A stretch of DNA of 64,000 nt from NCBI RefSeq assembly GCF_026627505.1, contig NZ_JAPNLK010000025.1:1-64000 (forward strand). Direction: 5' to 3'. Position 1 is the first letter of the stretch. Each line of letters begins with the position of its first letter. This DNA comes from Streptomyces sp. H27-H5. GTDB taxonomy: Bacteria; Actinomycetota; Actinomycetes; Streptomycetales; Streptomycetaceae. Below are positions 18,820-27,439 of this stretch, piece by piece. Below the pieces are notes generated by a model. That model saw only the letters and a program-made list of their open reading frames with translations. It had not been told where the DNA came from and did not search any database. The translations under genes and the position numbers were made by a program.

Positions 18820-19682
18820 AGGGTCGGCTCCGAGCGGCGGCGGGGGTGGAGGCGGTCGCGCCAGGCGGCCGCGAGGCCGGCGATGGCCAGGGTCGGGATG
18901 ATCAGCAGCAGGCCCGGGAAGAGGGTGGGCCACCAGGCCCCCACGAGGAGCGAGCCGCGTGCGGTCTGCACGAGGGTGCCCAGGCTGGCCTGGTGGGAGG
19001 GGAGTCCGAGGCCGAGGAAGGACAGCGCCGACTCGTGCCACATCGCGTGCGGGATCATCAGCACGGCGGCGAGCCCCGCCTGGGGCAGGATCGCGGGGAC
19101 CAGGTGGCGGGTCGTGACCCGCCACCGTGAGGCGCCGCCCGAGACGGCGGCGTCCACGAAGGGCCGGGACCGCAGTGACAGGACCTCGGCCCGGACGATC
19201 CGGGCGGTGGACAGCCAGTGGGTCAGGGCCACCGAGACGACCACCGGCCACACCCCGGGGCGGAACGTCGCCACGATGAAGATGCCGAGCAGCAGGTGCG
19301 GGATGGACGACAGGGTGTCCACGACCCGCATCACGAGCCGGTCGGTCCAGCCTCCCCACACGCCGGCCGCCGCGCCGACGGCGGTGCCGATCACGGTGGC
19401 GACGAGCGCCGCCACCAGGCCGACCAGCAGGGACACCCGTAGTCCGTAGACGCAGCGCAGCAGCAGGTCGCGGCCCACGTCGTCGGTTCCGAAGGGGTGT
19501 TCCCAGGACGGCGGCAGGAGCTTCGCCGACAGGTCCACGGCCTGCTGGTCGAGCTGTGCCAGCGGTGGGACGAGCAGGACCGCCAGGGCGATCACGGCCG
19601 CGGTCAGGCCGCAGAGGCGCACGCGCGGTCGGCGCGTGGAGCGGTCGGCGCGGCCGGTGGCGCGCCGGATGGTGTCAGCCAT
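18816..19682 (-). CDS. nikC: ABC transporter permease, NikC-like
   Basis: 288-residue permease of the DppC/NikC type: a basic N-terminus, one N-terminal helix (CGLLTAAVIALAVLLVPPL region), the characteristic HPFGTDDVGRDLLLRCVYG, a five-helix permease domain, and the EAA-loop stretch DAAVSGGASRWRVTTRHLVP. It overlaps the upstream permease by 8 bp and the downstream ATPase by 4 bp, so the five genes must be one transcript. It forms the membrane pore with NikB. Confidence 0.75.
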   Translation of the reverse strand: MADTIRRATGRADRSTRRPRVRLCGLTAAVIALAVLLVPPLAQLDQQAVDLSAKLLPPSWEHPFGTDDVGRDLLLRCVYGLRVSLLVGLVAALVATVIGTAVGAAAGVWGGWTDRLVMRVVDTLSSIPHLLLGIFIVATFRPGVWPVVVSVALTHWLSTARIVRAEVLSLRSRPFVDAAVSGGASRWRVTTRHLVPAILPQAGLAAVLMIPHAMWHESALSFLGLGLPSHQASLGTLVQTARGSLLVGAWWPTLFPGLLLIIPTLAIAGLAAAWRDRLHPRRRSEPTL

Positions 19683-20676
19683 CGAAGCCCACCCTGGGGT
19701 CGGCGAGTCCGTACAGCAGGTCGGACAGCAGGTTCCCGGCGAGCACGGCCGCGGTGGCCGACACCGTGAGGGCGGCGAGCAGCGGGAAGTCCACCGAGGT
19801 GGCGGCCTGTACGGTGGCCGCCGCGATGCCGGGCCAGCTGAACACGGTCTCCACCAGCAGCGCCCCGGTGATCAGTTCGGGCACCCGTGACCCGATCAGG
19901 GTCAGCATCGGGAGCATCCCGGAACGCAGGGCGTGCCCGATCAGGATCCGCCGCTCGGCGATGCCCCGTGCCCGGGCCCCGCGCACGGGGTCCTCGTCCA
20001 GGGCGTCGGCCACGCCCTGGCGTACGTACAGGAAGAACCAGGGCAGTTGGGAGATCCCCAGCACCAGCGCCGGCAGCACCAGGTGGGACGCGACCCGGCC
20101 GGGGGTGACCACGTCGTCGGAGGCGTCCGTGAGGCCGCCGGAGGGCAGGACGCCGAGCCGTACGGAGAAGAACCAGATGGCCAGCAGGCCCAGCCAGAAG
20201 GCCGGGGCCGCTGCCAGGGTGTAGGCGAGCGCGGAGACGACCCGGTCGAGCGGGCCGCCCTGTCGCCGGGCGGCGAGCACCCCGAGGGCCGTGCCCACCA
20301 GCACGGCCGGTGCGAAGGCGCAGAGGGCGAGCAGCGCCGACCAGCCGACCCGTTCGGCGATGACGTCGCCGACGGGTTGGCGCATGACGGAGGAGGTTCC
20401 GAGGTCTCCGGTGAGGGCGGAGGTGAGCCACTCCCACCAGCGTGCGACCAGCGGCTGGTCGACGCCGAGATTGGCGCGCAGTTGGTCGAGTTCGGCCTGC
20501 GAGGCGGTGAGGCCGGCCGCGCCGGCGTACGCCTTGACGGGGTCGAAGGGGGACATCGCGGCGACGGCGAACACCCCGAAGGTGACGGCGAGCAGGACGG
20601 GGGCGGCGAACAGGGTGCGGCGGCCGGCCATGCGCGCCATCGGCCCCCAGGGGACGCGGGAGGTACGGGAGGTCAC
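19675..20676 (-). CDS. nikB: ABC transporter permease, NikB-like
   Basis: 333 residues from GTG 20676; an in-frame ATG at 20640 is an alternative. DppB/NikB features: an N-terminal helix (RRTLFAAPVLLAVTFGVFAV), a periplasmic loop (LRANLGVDQPLVARWWEWL), DLGTSSVMRQPVGDVIAER, and the EAA loop ARGIAERRILIGHALR near the C-terminal helices. The start lies 11 bp after the substrate-binding protein gene. Partner of NikC in the pore. Confidence 0.75.
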   Translation of the reverse strand: MTSRTSRVPWGPMARMAGRRTLFAAPVLLAVTFGVFAVAAMSPFDPVKAYAGAAGLTASQAELDQLRANLGVDQPLVARWWEWLTSALTGDLGTSSVMRQPVGDVIAERVGWSALLALCAFAPAVLVGTALGVLAARRQGGPLDRVVSALAYTLAAAPAFWLGLLAIWFFSVRLGVLPSGGLTDASDDVVTPGRVASHLVLPALVLGISQLPWFFLYVRQGVADALDEDPVRGARARGIAERRILIGHALRSGMLPMLTLIGSRVPELITGALLVETVFSWPGIAAATVQAATSVDFPLLAALTVSATAAVLAGNLLSDLLYGLADPRVGFDG

Positions 20677-20686
20677 GTGGTGCGCT

Positions 20687-22300
20687 TCACTTCCGCTTCG
20701 GCTTCCAGCTCTCGATGTTCCACCAGGGGCCGGAGCCGAGGCCGTGGTCGTGCGGCTCGACCTGGGTGGTGAGCCCGTCCCACTTGTCGTCGACCACGTA
20801 CAGGTGGTCGATGTGGGTGAGGAAGACGTAGCCGGGGTTCGCGAGCAGTTCCCGCTGGACGGTGTCGTACGCGGCCTTGCGTGCGGCCGGGTCGCCGCTC
20901 TTGCGGCCGTCGAGGAGCGCCTGGTCGACGGTCTTGTTGTCGTACCGGGCCATGTTGTTGAAGCCGTCGCCGGCAAGTGCGGAGTTGAGCAGCAGGTACT
21001 GGTCGAAGTCGGGGTCGGCCGGGGAGCCGCCGCCGGCGAGGACCGCGTCGGTCTTCATCCGGGGTTCGATGACCTCCCAGGTGCCGGCCTCGGTTTTGAC
21101 CTCGATGCCGGCTTTCTTGGCGTCGGAGGCGAAGGCGAGTGCGTGGTCCTGGCGGATCTTGTCGCCGGAGGTGTACCAGAGCGGGAAGGAGGCGCGGATC
21201 CCGTCCTTGACGCGGATGCCGTCGTCTCCGGTCCTCCAACCGGCCTCGTCGAGGATCCGCTTCGCCCGGTCGAGGTCGTACGCCCGTTCCGTGCCGGCCG
21301 TGAACCAGGGGCTGTCGGTGGGGACCGGCCCGTAGGCGGGCTTGCCCGCGCCCTCCAGAAGCTTGTCGACCATGGTCGTGCGGTCGACGGCGAGGTCCAG
21401 CGCCCGGCGGACGGCCGGGTCTCCGGTGACGGCGTGGGCGGTGGGGAGGGTCACGTTGCGGTAGTCGAAGGTCTTGGCCGCGTGGAGCGTGCGCGCCGTG
21501 TCCTTGCCCCCGCCCTTCCCGCCGAGGGCCTTGGCCAGGGCGGGCGGGAGGATCGCGCCGTCGAGTTCGCCGGAGCGCAGTCGGGTCGCGCGCACGTCGT
21601 CGTCCTTGATGACGACCATGGTGAACTTCTTCACGGCGGGCTCGCCGCCCCAGTAGGCGGGGTTGGCCTTGAAGCCGATCTTCTCGCCCTTGGACCAGTT
21701 GGTGAGGACGTACGGGCCGGTGCCGACGGGTCGGGTGGTGAAGCCGCCGCTGTTGACGTCCTGGCGGCCCGCGATGTGCTCGGGTGCGATCGGCAGCACG
21801 GTCCGCTCGGCGAACGGCGCGTAGGGGTACTTCAGCGTGAAGACGACGGTGTCGTCGCCCCGCGCCTCGACGCCTTGGATCGCGTCGAGTTCGGTCTTGG
21901 AGGCGTTGTTGGTCTTCGCGTCCAGGATCGTCCGGTAGGTGAAGACGACGTCCTTGGCGCCGAAGGGCTGCCCGTCGCTGAACTTCACACCCTGGCGGAG
22001 CCGGTACGTGTAGGTGCGTCCGTCGGCGGATACCTCCGGCAGGGCCTCGGCCAGGGCGGGCCGCAGCTTCATGTCCGCGTCGTGCGTGAGCAGCCCGTCG
22101 AAGATCTTGGAGTTGCCGTCCTTGCCGTATCCGAGGAGCGGGCTGAGGGTCTCCGGTTCGGTCGCGATGCCGACGACGGCGGTGTCCGCCGCGCGGCCCG
22201 CTTCGCCGCCTCCCGAGGGGGCCGAGCAGGCTGCCGCGCCCGCGATGAGCGTGGCGGCGAGCGTGGTGGCGGCCACTCCTCGTGCTGTCCGGGCCGTCAT
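20687..22300 (-). CDS. nikA: lipoprotein substrate-binding protein of a Nur-controlled (nickel) ABC importer
   Basis: 537-residue SBP_bac_5 protein. Lipobox AGAAAC places the lipid-anchored Cys at residue 25. Family signatures include LRPALAEALPEVSADGRTYTYRLRQGVKFSDGQP and VGTGPYVLTNWSKGEKIGF. Members of this family bind peptides, nickel complexes or opines; sequence alone does not separate them. The promoter carries a close match to the nickel-responsive Nur box, and the order SBP-permease-permease-ATPase-ATPase matches the nik operon known to be Nur-regulated in S. coelicolor, so nickel uptake is my inference. ATG 22300 and GTG 22309 are both possible starts. Confidence 0.75.
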   Translation of the reverse strand: MTARTARGVAATTLAATLIAGAAACSAPSGGGEAGRAADTAVVGIATEPETLSPLLGYGKDGNSKIFDGLLTHDADMKLRPALAEALPEVSADGRTYTYRLRQGVKFSDGQPFGAKDVVFTYRTILDAKTNNASKTELDAIQGVEARGDDTVVFTLKYPYAPFAERTVLPIAPEHIAGRQDVNSGGFTTRPVGTGPYVLTNWSKGEKIGFKANPAYWGGEPAVKKFTMVVIKDDDVRATRLRSGELDGAILPPALAKALGGKGGGKDTARTLHAAKTFDYRNVTLPTAHAVTGDPAVRRALDLAVDRTTMVDKLLEGAGKPAYGPVPTDSPWFTAGTERAYDLDRAKRILDEAGWRTGDDGIRVKDGIRASFPLWYTSGDKIRQDHALAFASDAKKAGIEVKTEAGTWEVIEPRMKTDAVLAGGGSPADPDFDQYLLLNSALAGDGFNNMARYDNKTVDQALLDGRKSGDPAARKAAYDTVQRELLANPGYVFLTHIDHLYVVDDKWDGLTTQVEPHDHGLGSGPWWNIESWKPKRK

Positions 22301-22350
22301 GCGATCCACATCCGCGTATACCCGCTTTTCATACTGTTTAAGATCATGTC

Positions 22351-22373
22351 TTATTGCAAAGAGATCGCAATAA
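22351..22373 (-). promoter_or_regulatory. Nur box (nickel uptake regulator operator) of the nik operon
   Basis: A perfect 7-bp inverted repeat, TTATTGC and GCAATAA, is separated by 9 bp. Within it TTGCAA-N5-TCGCAA at 22354-22370 matches the Nur consensus tTGCaa-N5-ttGCAA described for S. coelicolor with one mismatch. It lies about 55 bp upstream of the nikA start, in an AT-rich island unlike the surroundings. On the coding strand TTGCAA, 17 bp, then CAGTAT could form -35 and -10 elements overlapping the box, which suits repression by Ni-bound Nur. Confidence 0.7.
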
Positions 22374-22484
22374 TGCCAGATGGGGTGGGGAGAGGCGAAA
22401 CCGGCCGACCGACCGGCTCCCGTCACGCACCGAACCCCCGAGGGAAGCACCGGGGTCTTGCCCGCCCACCGCCGGGCGTGCCAT

Positions 22485-22500
22485 ATATGTCTAGACCTTT
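22485..22500. promoter_or_regulatory. possible DasR-responsive (dre-like) site
   Basis: The sequence around GTCTAGAC (22489-22496) matches about 11 of 16 positions of the DasR dre consensus A(G/C)TGGTCTAGACCA(G/C)T. It sits 27 bp before the start of the FN3 lipoprotein gene. One half-site is weak, so this may be chance. Confidence 0.3.
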
Positions 22501-22526
22501 ACGAGGAAGCGGCGGAAGGCACCTCC

Positions 22527-23492
22527 TTGCGACACTCCGTGCGAAGCGCCGTCCCCGCGCTCTGCCTCTGTCTGGCACTCGCCACGGCGTGCGCCCCGGA
22601 CGGCGACACCGAACCCCCGCACGCCCCGGCCGAACTCACCGCGCAGGCCGGCAGCGCCACGTCGGTCCACGTCATGTGGCGAGCGGCCCCGGACGACGAG
22701 GGGGTGACCGGCTATCAGGTCTTCCAGGGCGACCACCTGGTCCGCGAACTCCCGGCCGACAAGACGATGGTGGACGTCACGGGCCTCGCCCCGGCGACCG
22801 CCTACGCCTTCACGGTCCGGGCCCGCGACGCGACCGGCAACCGCTCCCCGCTCAGCGAGCCCGCCCGGGCGACCACGCCGGCGGCGAAGGCCGAGGACCG
22901 GCGGGCCCCTTCGGCGCCGCCCACCACCACGGGCCGCGCCGAAGGCCCCCGAGCGGCCCGGCTGACCTGGACGGCGGCGACGGACGACACGGGCGTCACC
23001 GCGTACGACGTCCACCAGGGCGGCGTACGCATCCACACGGCCGGCGCCGGCGAGAGCGCCACCACCGTGACCGGACTCCAGCCGGGCACCCGCTACGCCT
23101 TCACCGTCCGCGCCCGGGACGGCGCCGACAACACCTCCCCCGACGGCCCGACGGTGGAACTGACCACGCCGCCCGACCCCGGGCAGGGCCCGGACACCGC
23201 GCCGGGCACGCTCACGGCGACCGCCTCCCCCGGGCTGGTCGACCTGTCCTGGACCGCCCCGGACAGCGGTCGACGCACCGACGAGTACCAGCTCTACGTC
23301 AACGACCGGCCCGTCACCGTCATCCAGTTCGGCGCCGGCGCGGCGATCCCGTCCGGCACCGGACGGGTGGAGCACCGGCTCACGGTGACCGAGCCGGCCG
23401 GCACCGTGTGGGCCGTGAAACTGCGGGCGCGACTGCCCGACGGGAACTGGGGGGCCTTCACACCGGAGACCCGTGTGGTCCTCGCCCGCTGA
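22527..23492 (+). CDS. lipoprotein with three fibronectin type III domains
   Basis: 321 residues from TTG 22527, chosen because GGAAGG lies seven bases upstream and a lipoprotein signal follows immediately (hydrophobic core, lipobox ATAC, Cys22). Three FN3 domains fill the mature protein (about 36-120, 127-213, 222-320); the first two share the repeats VTGLAPATAYAFTVRARD and VTGLQPGTRYAFTVRARDG, the third is diverged. There is no catalytic module. FN3-only lipoproteins are probably surface spacers or binding proteins. It is divergent from nikA across 226 bp that also hold the Nur box and a dre-like palindrome. Confidence 0.75.
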   Translation: MRHSVRSAVPALCLCLALATACAPDGDTEPPHAPAELTAQAGSATSVHVMWRAAPDDEGVTGYQVFQGDHLVRELPADKTMVDVTGLAPATAYAFTVRARDATGNRSPLSEPARATTPAAKAEDRRAPSAPPTTTGRAEGPRAARLTWTAATDDTGVTAYDVHQGGVRIHTAGAGESATTVTGLQPGTRYAFTVRARDGADNTSPDGPTVELTTPPDPGQGPDTAPGTLTATASPGLVDLSWTAPDSGRRTDEYQLYVNDRPVTVIQFGAGAAIPSGTGRVEHRLTVTEPAGTVWAVKLRARLPDGNWGAFTPETRVVLAR

Positions 23493-23583
23493 GGGCCCGC
23501 GCCGCTGCGCCTCGCACGGGGGAAGATGCGGCGATCTGACCCGAACGCCCCTGCCACCACACGGGATCACGCACAATACATCC

Positions 23584-25683
23584 GTGTTCGGTGCGTACTC
23601 GTTCCACAACAGTCAGCCAGTTTCCGCAGGCGGCCGCCCCGGGCCGGACTCTGGCCCGGTGTCGGGAAACCTGCCGCCGGAGTCGGCGGGATTCGTCGGA
23701 CGGGAGCGTGAACTCGCCCAGCTTGAGCAGCTGTTGCCGAGCCGGCGACTGATCACCCTGACCGGGGTGGGCGGGGTCGGCAAGACCCGGCTCGCCCGGC
23801 GGGCCGCCGCCGCGTGCGGGCCCGAACGACCCGACGGGGTCTGGTGGGTCGAACTCTCGCCGTTGCGCGACCCCGACCTGCTCACCGCGACGGTGGCGCA
23901 CACCGTCGGCCTCGCGGACCACTCGGCCCGGTCGCTGGACGAGGAGCTGTGCGCCTGGATGGCGGACAAGAAGCTCCTCCTGGTCCTCGACACCTGCGAG
24001 CACCTGATCGCGGCCTGCCGGCACCTCGTGGGGGAACTCCTGCAATCCGCACCGGACCTGACGGTGTTGACCACCTCCCGCGAACCGCTCGGCAGCCCCG
24101 GGGAACAGCTCGTCGAGGTACGGCCACTGCCCTTCGACGGGCCGGACAGCGACGCCCTCACCCTCTTCCGCCGGCGGGCCGTCGCCGCGTCCCCACCGGC
24201 CGCCGCCGCCTTCGAGGACCCCGCGCGGTCGGCGATCGCCGCCGAGGTGTGCCGCCGGCTCGACGGGATCCCCCTCGCGCTCGAACTGGCGGGCGCGCGG
24301 CTGCGGTCGTGGACCCTCGAACAGATGGCACAGCGACTGGGCGCCCGGTTCGACGTGCTGACCGACACCGACGACACCCTGCTCCCCCGGCACCGGACGA
24401 TGCGGACCACGATCGGCTGGAGCCACGAGCTGTGCGAGCCGGTGGAACGCCTGCTGTGGGCACGCCTTTCGGTGTTCACCGGGGACTTCGACGTGGCCGC
24501 CGCCCGGGCGGTGTGCGCGGGCGGCCCGCTCCCTGCCTCCCGGGTGGAGCGGGTCCTGGCGGGCCTCGCGGCCAAGTCCGTGGTCCGGCGCACCGAGGAA
24601 CGCGGAGCGGGGACCCGCTACCGAATGCTGGACACGATCCGCGAGTACGGACACGACTGGCTGACGGAGCTGGGCGAGGTGCGCGCGGTCGCCGACCGGC
24701 ACGCCCACTGGTACCTCGCGCTCGCCCAGGCCGCCGACCGGGGGTGGCTGGGGCCCGGGCAGGTGGACTGGTACCGCAGGATGACCGCCGAGCACCCGCA
24801 ACTGCGCACGGCGCTCGAACAGTTGCTGGGGTCCGAGCCGGCCGCCGCCCAGGAGATGGCCGGGGCGCTCTGGTTCTTCTGGTTCGCGTGCGGGCACGTC
24901 CACGAGGGCCGCGCCTTCCTTGAGCGGTCCCTGCGCTCGGGCCCGCGCACGGGCGCCACGTACACGCAGGCGCTGTGGGCGCTCGGGCTGACGGTGATGC
25001 TCCAGGGCGACCTGGACGCGGCCCGCGGGCTCGGCGAGGAATGCACCCGCTCGGCGGACCGACTGGCCGATCCCGAGCGCGAGTTGCGGGCCGCCTACCT
25101 GCACGCGGTGGCGGTGATGATGCCCGGGGACTCGGTGAAGGCCCTCGTACTGGCCGGCCCCCGGGCCCGGGCGGGGCACGGCGGGCGTTCCAGTGGTCCG
25201 GGCTGGCTGCTGTGCCGGCTCGCCACCGGCTTCGCGCTGTGCGACCTGGAGCGCTTCGAGGAGGCCGCCGAGGAGGCGCGGGGGCTGCGCGAGGCGTGCG
25301 CGGAACTGGGCGAGCGCTGGTTGCGCGCCTACGCGGACTACATCCTGGCCATGTCGGCGCTGGGGCTCGGGCACCACGGGGAGGCGGCCCGCCACGTCCG
25401 GGCCATGCTGTCGGGCAAGCGACTGCTGGGCGACCGGTTCGGGATCGCGCTCGGCCTGGACCTGTTCGCGGCGGCGGTGGCCGGCTTGGGCGACGGAGAG
25501 CTGGCGGCGCGGCTGCTGGGCACCGGACACGCCTGGTGGCGCACGGTGGGGCGGCCTCAGATGGGGGGTTCGCCCGCGCTGACGGCCCTGCGGGACGAGG
25601 GCGAGCGGCGGGCCCGCGCGGCGATCGGGGACGCGGCCTTCGAGACGGCGTTCCTGGGCGGCACGGCGGCGGCCACCGACTGA
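23584..25683 (+). CDS. NB-ARC/STAND-type ATPase regulator-like protein
   Basis: 699 residues. After a short N-terminus comes FVGRERELAQLEQLL and a P-loop (TLTGVGGVGKTRLARR, about residues 95-108 of the ORF from GTG 23584), Walker B LLLVLDTCEH, the sensor VLTTSREPLG, and the winged-helix GLPLALEL equivalent (GIPLALELAGARLRS). The C-terminal half is helical, TPR-like (YTQALWALGLTVMLQGDLDAA, GFALCDLERFEEAAEEARG). Unlike many relatives, no SARP or LuxR DNA-binding domain is attached at either end. GTG 23584 has no ribosome site and may be read from a leaderless message (ACAATACATCC precedes it); GTG 23659 is an alternative. Role in signalling inferred only. Confidence 0.7.
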   Translation: MFGAYSFHNSQPVSAGGRPGPDSGPVSGNLPPESAGFVGRERELAQLEQLLPSRRLITLTGVGGVGKTRLARRAAAACGPERPDGVWWVELSPLRDPDLLTATVAHTVGLADHSARSLDEELCAWMADKKLLLVLDTCEHLIAACRHLVGELLQSAPDLTVLTTSREPLGSPGEQLVEVRPLPFDGPDSDALTLFRRRAVAASPPAAAAFEDPARSAIAAEVCRRLDGIPLALELAGARLRSWTLEQMAQRLGARFDVLTDTDDTLLPRHRTMRTTIGWSHELCEPVERLLWARLSVFTGDFDVAAARAVCAGGPLPASRVERVLAGLAAKSVVRRTEERGAGTRYRMLDTIREYGHDWLTELGEVRAVADRHAHWYLALAQAADRGWLGPGQVDWYRRMTAEHPQLRTALEQLLGSEPAAAQEMAGALWFFWFACGHVHEGRAFLERSLRSGPRTGATYTQALWALGLTVMLQGDLDAARGLGEECTRSADRLADPERELRAAYLHAVAVMMPGDSVKALVLAGPRARAGHGGRSSGPGWLLCRLATGFALCDLERFEEAAEEARGLREACAELGERWLRAYADYILAMSALGLGHHGEAARHVRAMLSGKRLLGDRFGIALGLDLFAAAVAGLGDGELAARLLGTGHAWWRTVGRPQMGGSPALTALRDEGERRARAAIGDAAFETAFLGGTAAATD

Positions 25684-25712
25684 CCCTCAGCCGGTGGCAC
25701 GTGACTCCGGGG

Positions 25713-25730
25713 CTCCCGTCAGTACGGGAG
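25713..25730. terminator. hairpin between convergent genes
   Basis: CTCCCGT-CAGT-ACGGGAG is a perfect 7-bp stem with a 4-base loop. It overlaps the last codons of the minus-strand 30-residue gene and lies 30 bp past the NB-ARC gene, so it could end transcription from both sides. Confidence 0.5.
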
Positions 25731-25811
25731 GGGTCTGCCCGACGGTGTACGGAGGTCCAGGTCTCGGGGTGCGGGCTTGGGGACGGGCTTGCGGATCAGC
25801 TGCTGGCGCAT
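25719..25811 (-). CDS. 30-residue basic/proline-rich peptide, partner of DUF5999 gene
   Basis: A 30-codon frame beginning MRQQLIRKPVPKPAPRD and ending SGRPLPY. GGAGG is five bases before ATG 25811, and the start is only 13 bp after the DUF5999 stop, so the two should be co-translated from one message. It is hydrophilic, Pro- and Arg-rich, with no signal or membrane segment. I recognise no family. The strong ribosome site and tight spacing are why I consider it real. Confidence 0.5.
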   Translation of the reverse strand: MRQQLIRKPVPKPAPRDLDLRTPSGRPLPY

Positions 25812-25824
25812 GCTGCCTCCTCGC

Positions 25825-26010
25825 TCAAACAAGGGCCGGTCGGCGGGGTTCCACCGTGCGGCCGTCGGGGAGCAGTTCACCGGTGTCGTCGAAGACCACG
25901 GCGCCGTTGCACAGCAGGCTCCAGCCCTGTTCGGGGTGGAAGGCCACGGTGTGGGCGGCGTCGTGATCGGCGCTGTCGGCGGTCGGGCAGGGGGGCTGGT
26001 GGGAGCACAT
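25825..26010 (-). CDS. DUF5999 family small protein
   Basis: 61 residues beginning MCSHQPPCPTADSADHD and containing HTVAFHPEQGWSLLCNG and FDDTGELLPDGR, which I recognise as DUF5999, a small Streptomyces family of unknown function. Three cysteines (residues 2, 8 and one near 38) and several His residues could bind a metal (inference). ATG 26010 has GAGGAGGTG upstream. It leads a two-gene unit with the 30-residue peptide gene and is divergent from the SRPBCC gene. Confidence 0.75.
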   Translation of the reverse strand: MCSHQPPCPTADSADHDAAHTVAFHPEQGWSLLCNGAVVFDDTGELLPDGRTVEPRRPALV

Positions 26011-26145
26011 CGGCGCACCTCCTCGCAGAGTGGGGCGGGAGGGCCGGTGGTCACCCGGTCGAATCCGCGATCCACGGTGGCGGTGAGTATTGCTGATCGC
26101 CACCCCTCGGCGGAACCCGTATTCGGGGTCCAGTTCAAGGTGTGT

Positions 26146-26604
26146 ATGCCCGATTACGATGCGCTCATGCCCGCTATCCGGATCGTTCGCACGACGACCC
26201 TCCAGCCCGCCGAGGCGTGGCTGCGACTGACGGACTGGGAGCGCCACGGCGCACAGGTCCCCTTCACCCGGACGACCGTCGAGACGGCGCCGCCGACGCA
26301 CGTCGGAACGCTGTTCACGGCCCGGACGGGCGTGGGAAGGCTCACATTCGACGACCCCATGGAAGTCACCCTCTGGACACCTCCGGCCGGCGCCGCCGCG
26401 GGGCTGGTGCGCCTGGTGAAACACGGTCGTGTGGTCCGGGGCTGGGCGGAGATCGAGGTGCGTCCCCACTTCCCCTCCGGAGCACAGGTCCACTGGCGCG
26501 AGGAACTGAGCCTGCGCGGGCTGGGCCGCCCCTTCGACCCGCTCGTCGCGGCGGCGGGCCGCTTCCTCTTCGGCCGGGCCCTCGACCGGTTGTTGGGGAC
26601 ATGA
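26146..26604 (+). CDS. SRPBCC/polyketide-cyclase-like protein
   Basis: 152 residues. The layout of RIVRTTTLQPAEAWLRLTDWERHG at the start, a beta-rich middle (VGRLTFDDPMEVTLWTPP, GRVVRGWAEIEV), and a C-terminal helix (FDPLVAAAGRFLFGRALDRLL) matches the helix-grip SRPBCC fold, used for lipid or small-molecule binding. ATG 26146 follows AAGG by five bases; ATG 26167 lacks a ribosome site. Ligand unknown. Confidence 0.7.
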   Translation: MPDYDALMPAIRIVRTTTLQPAEAWLRLTDWERHGAQVPFTRTTVETAPPTHVGTLFTARTGVGRLTFDDPMEVTLWTPPAGAAAGLVRLVKHGRVVRGWAEIEVRPHFPSGAQVHWREELSLRGLGRPFDPLVAAAGRFLFGRALDRLLGT

Positions 26605-26671
26605 TGAATCCCGCTAGGGTGCCTTGATCACCGCCCCAGGTGACCGAACCGACTTCTTCAAGGGGACCATC

Positions 26672-27361
26672 GTGGCCACTCCACCACCGCAGCAGGGCTC
26701 GGTCCCGCAGCACCCGCACAACCCGTACGCGGGCCGGCCCGGCCAGGGAAACCCGTACGCCCAGCAGCCCGGCCAGGGGAACCCGTACGCCCAGCCGGCC
26801 CAGCCGCCGCAGCAGCCGGCGGGGCACGGCAACCCGTACGCGCAGCAGCAGCCGGGCGCCGGCGCCCCGCAGCAGCCCGCCGGCCACGGGAACCCGTTCG
26901 CCGCGGGCGTGCCCCCGCAGGGCGCCCCCTCCCCCCACGTGGGCCACCAGGCACCGCAGCAGGGCGGCCACGGCTGCCGGCTGTGCGGGGCGCAGCCGGC
27001 GGCGCAGGCGACCGTCCGGGGCCACCAGGGCATGGTGCTGATGATGCGCTCGCTGAGCGTGCAGGGGCCGTTCTGCCGTGACTGCGGGACCGCGACCGTC
27101 CGGGACATGTCCGCGAAGACGCTCTGGCAGGGCTGGTGGGGGCCGATGTCCCTGCTGCTCACGCCGATCACGGTGCTGCGCAACCTCGGCCCGAGGTCGA
27201 CGTTCGCCGGGCTCGCGGCCCCGCAGGGCGGTTTCCGCCCGGCGCTGGACCCGGGCAAGCAGTTGCGTCGGCGCCCGCAGGCGCTGGTCGTCTCGGTGCC
27301 GATGGCCCTGTCCCTGGCCTTCTACGCGACGCTCATCGTCATCGCCGTGGCCACCGGCTGA
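26672..27361 (+). CDS. Pro/Gln-rich membrane protein with paired CxxC motifs
   Basis: 229 residues from GTG 26672 (AAGGGGA six bases upstream). Residues about 10-95 are built from repeats of the type QGNPYAQQPG and PAGHGNP. Two CxxC pairs follow (CRLCG about 108, FCRDCG about 139), suggesting a zinc ribbon that binds one Zn. The C-terminal part has hydrophobic stretches (GPMSLLLTPITVL, VSVPMALSLAFYATLIVIAVA), the last a clear membrane helix. Architecture known in Streptomyces, function unknown. It is convergent with the acyl-CoA dehydrogenase. Confidence 0.65.
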   Translation: MATPPPQQGSVPQHPHNPYAGRPGQGNPYAQQPGQGNPYAQPAQPPQQPAGHGNPYAQQQPGAGAPQQPAGHGNPFAAGVPPQGAPSPHVGHQAPQQGGHGCRLCGAQPAAQATVRGHQGMVLMMRSLSVQGPFCRDCGTATVRDMSAKTLWQGWWGPMSLLLTPITVLRNLGPRSTFAGLAAPQGGFRPALDPGKQLRRRPQALVVSVPMALSLAFYATLIVIAVATG

Positions 27362-27439
27362 CCGGCGTCCGACCGATGTGACCGTGCCCCCGCGGGCCAA
27401 GGGCCGGCGGGGGCACGGACGTTCCCGGTGAGGCGCTGC

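Noticed and set aside
17139..22300. Reading the five-gene operon simply as a dipeptide importer
   Set aside because: The family allows it, but the near-consensus Nur box and gene order favour nickel.
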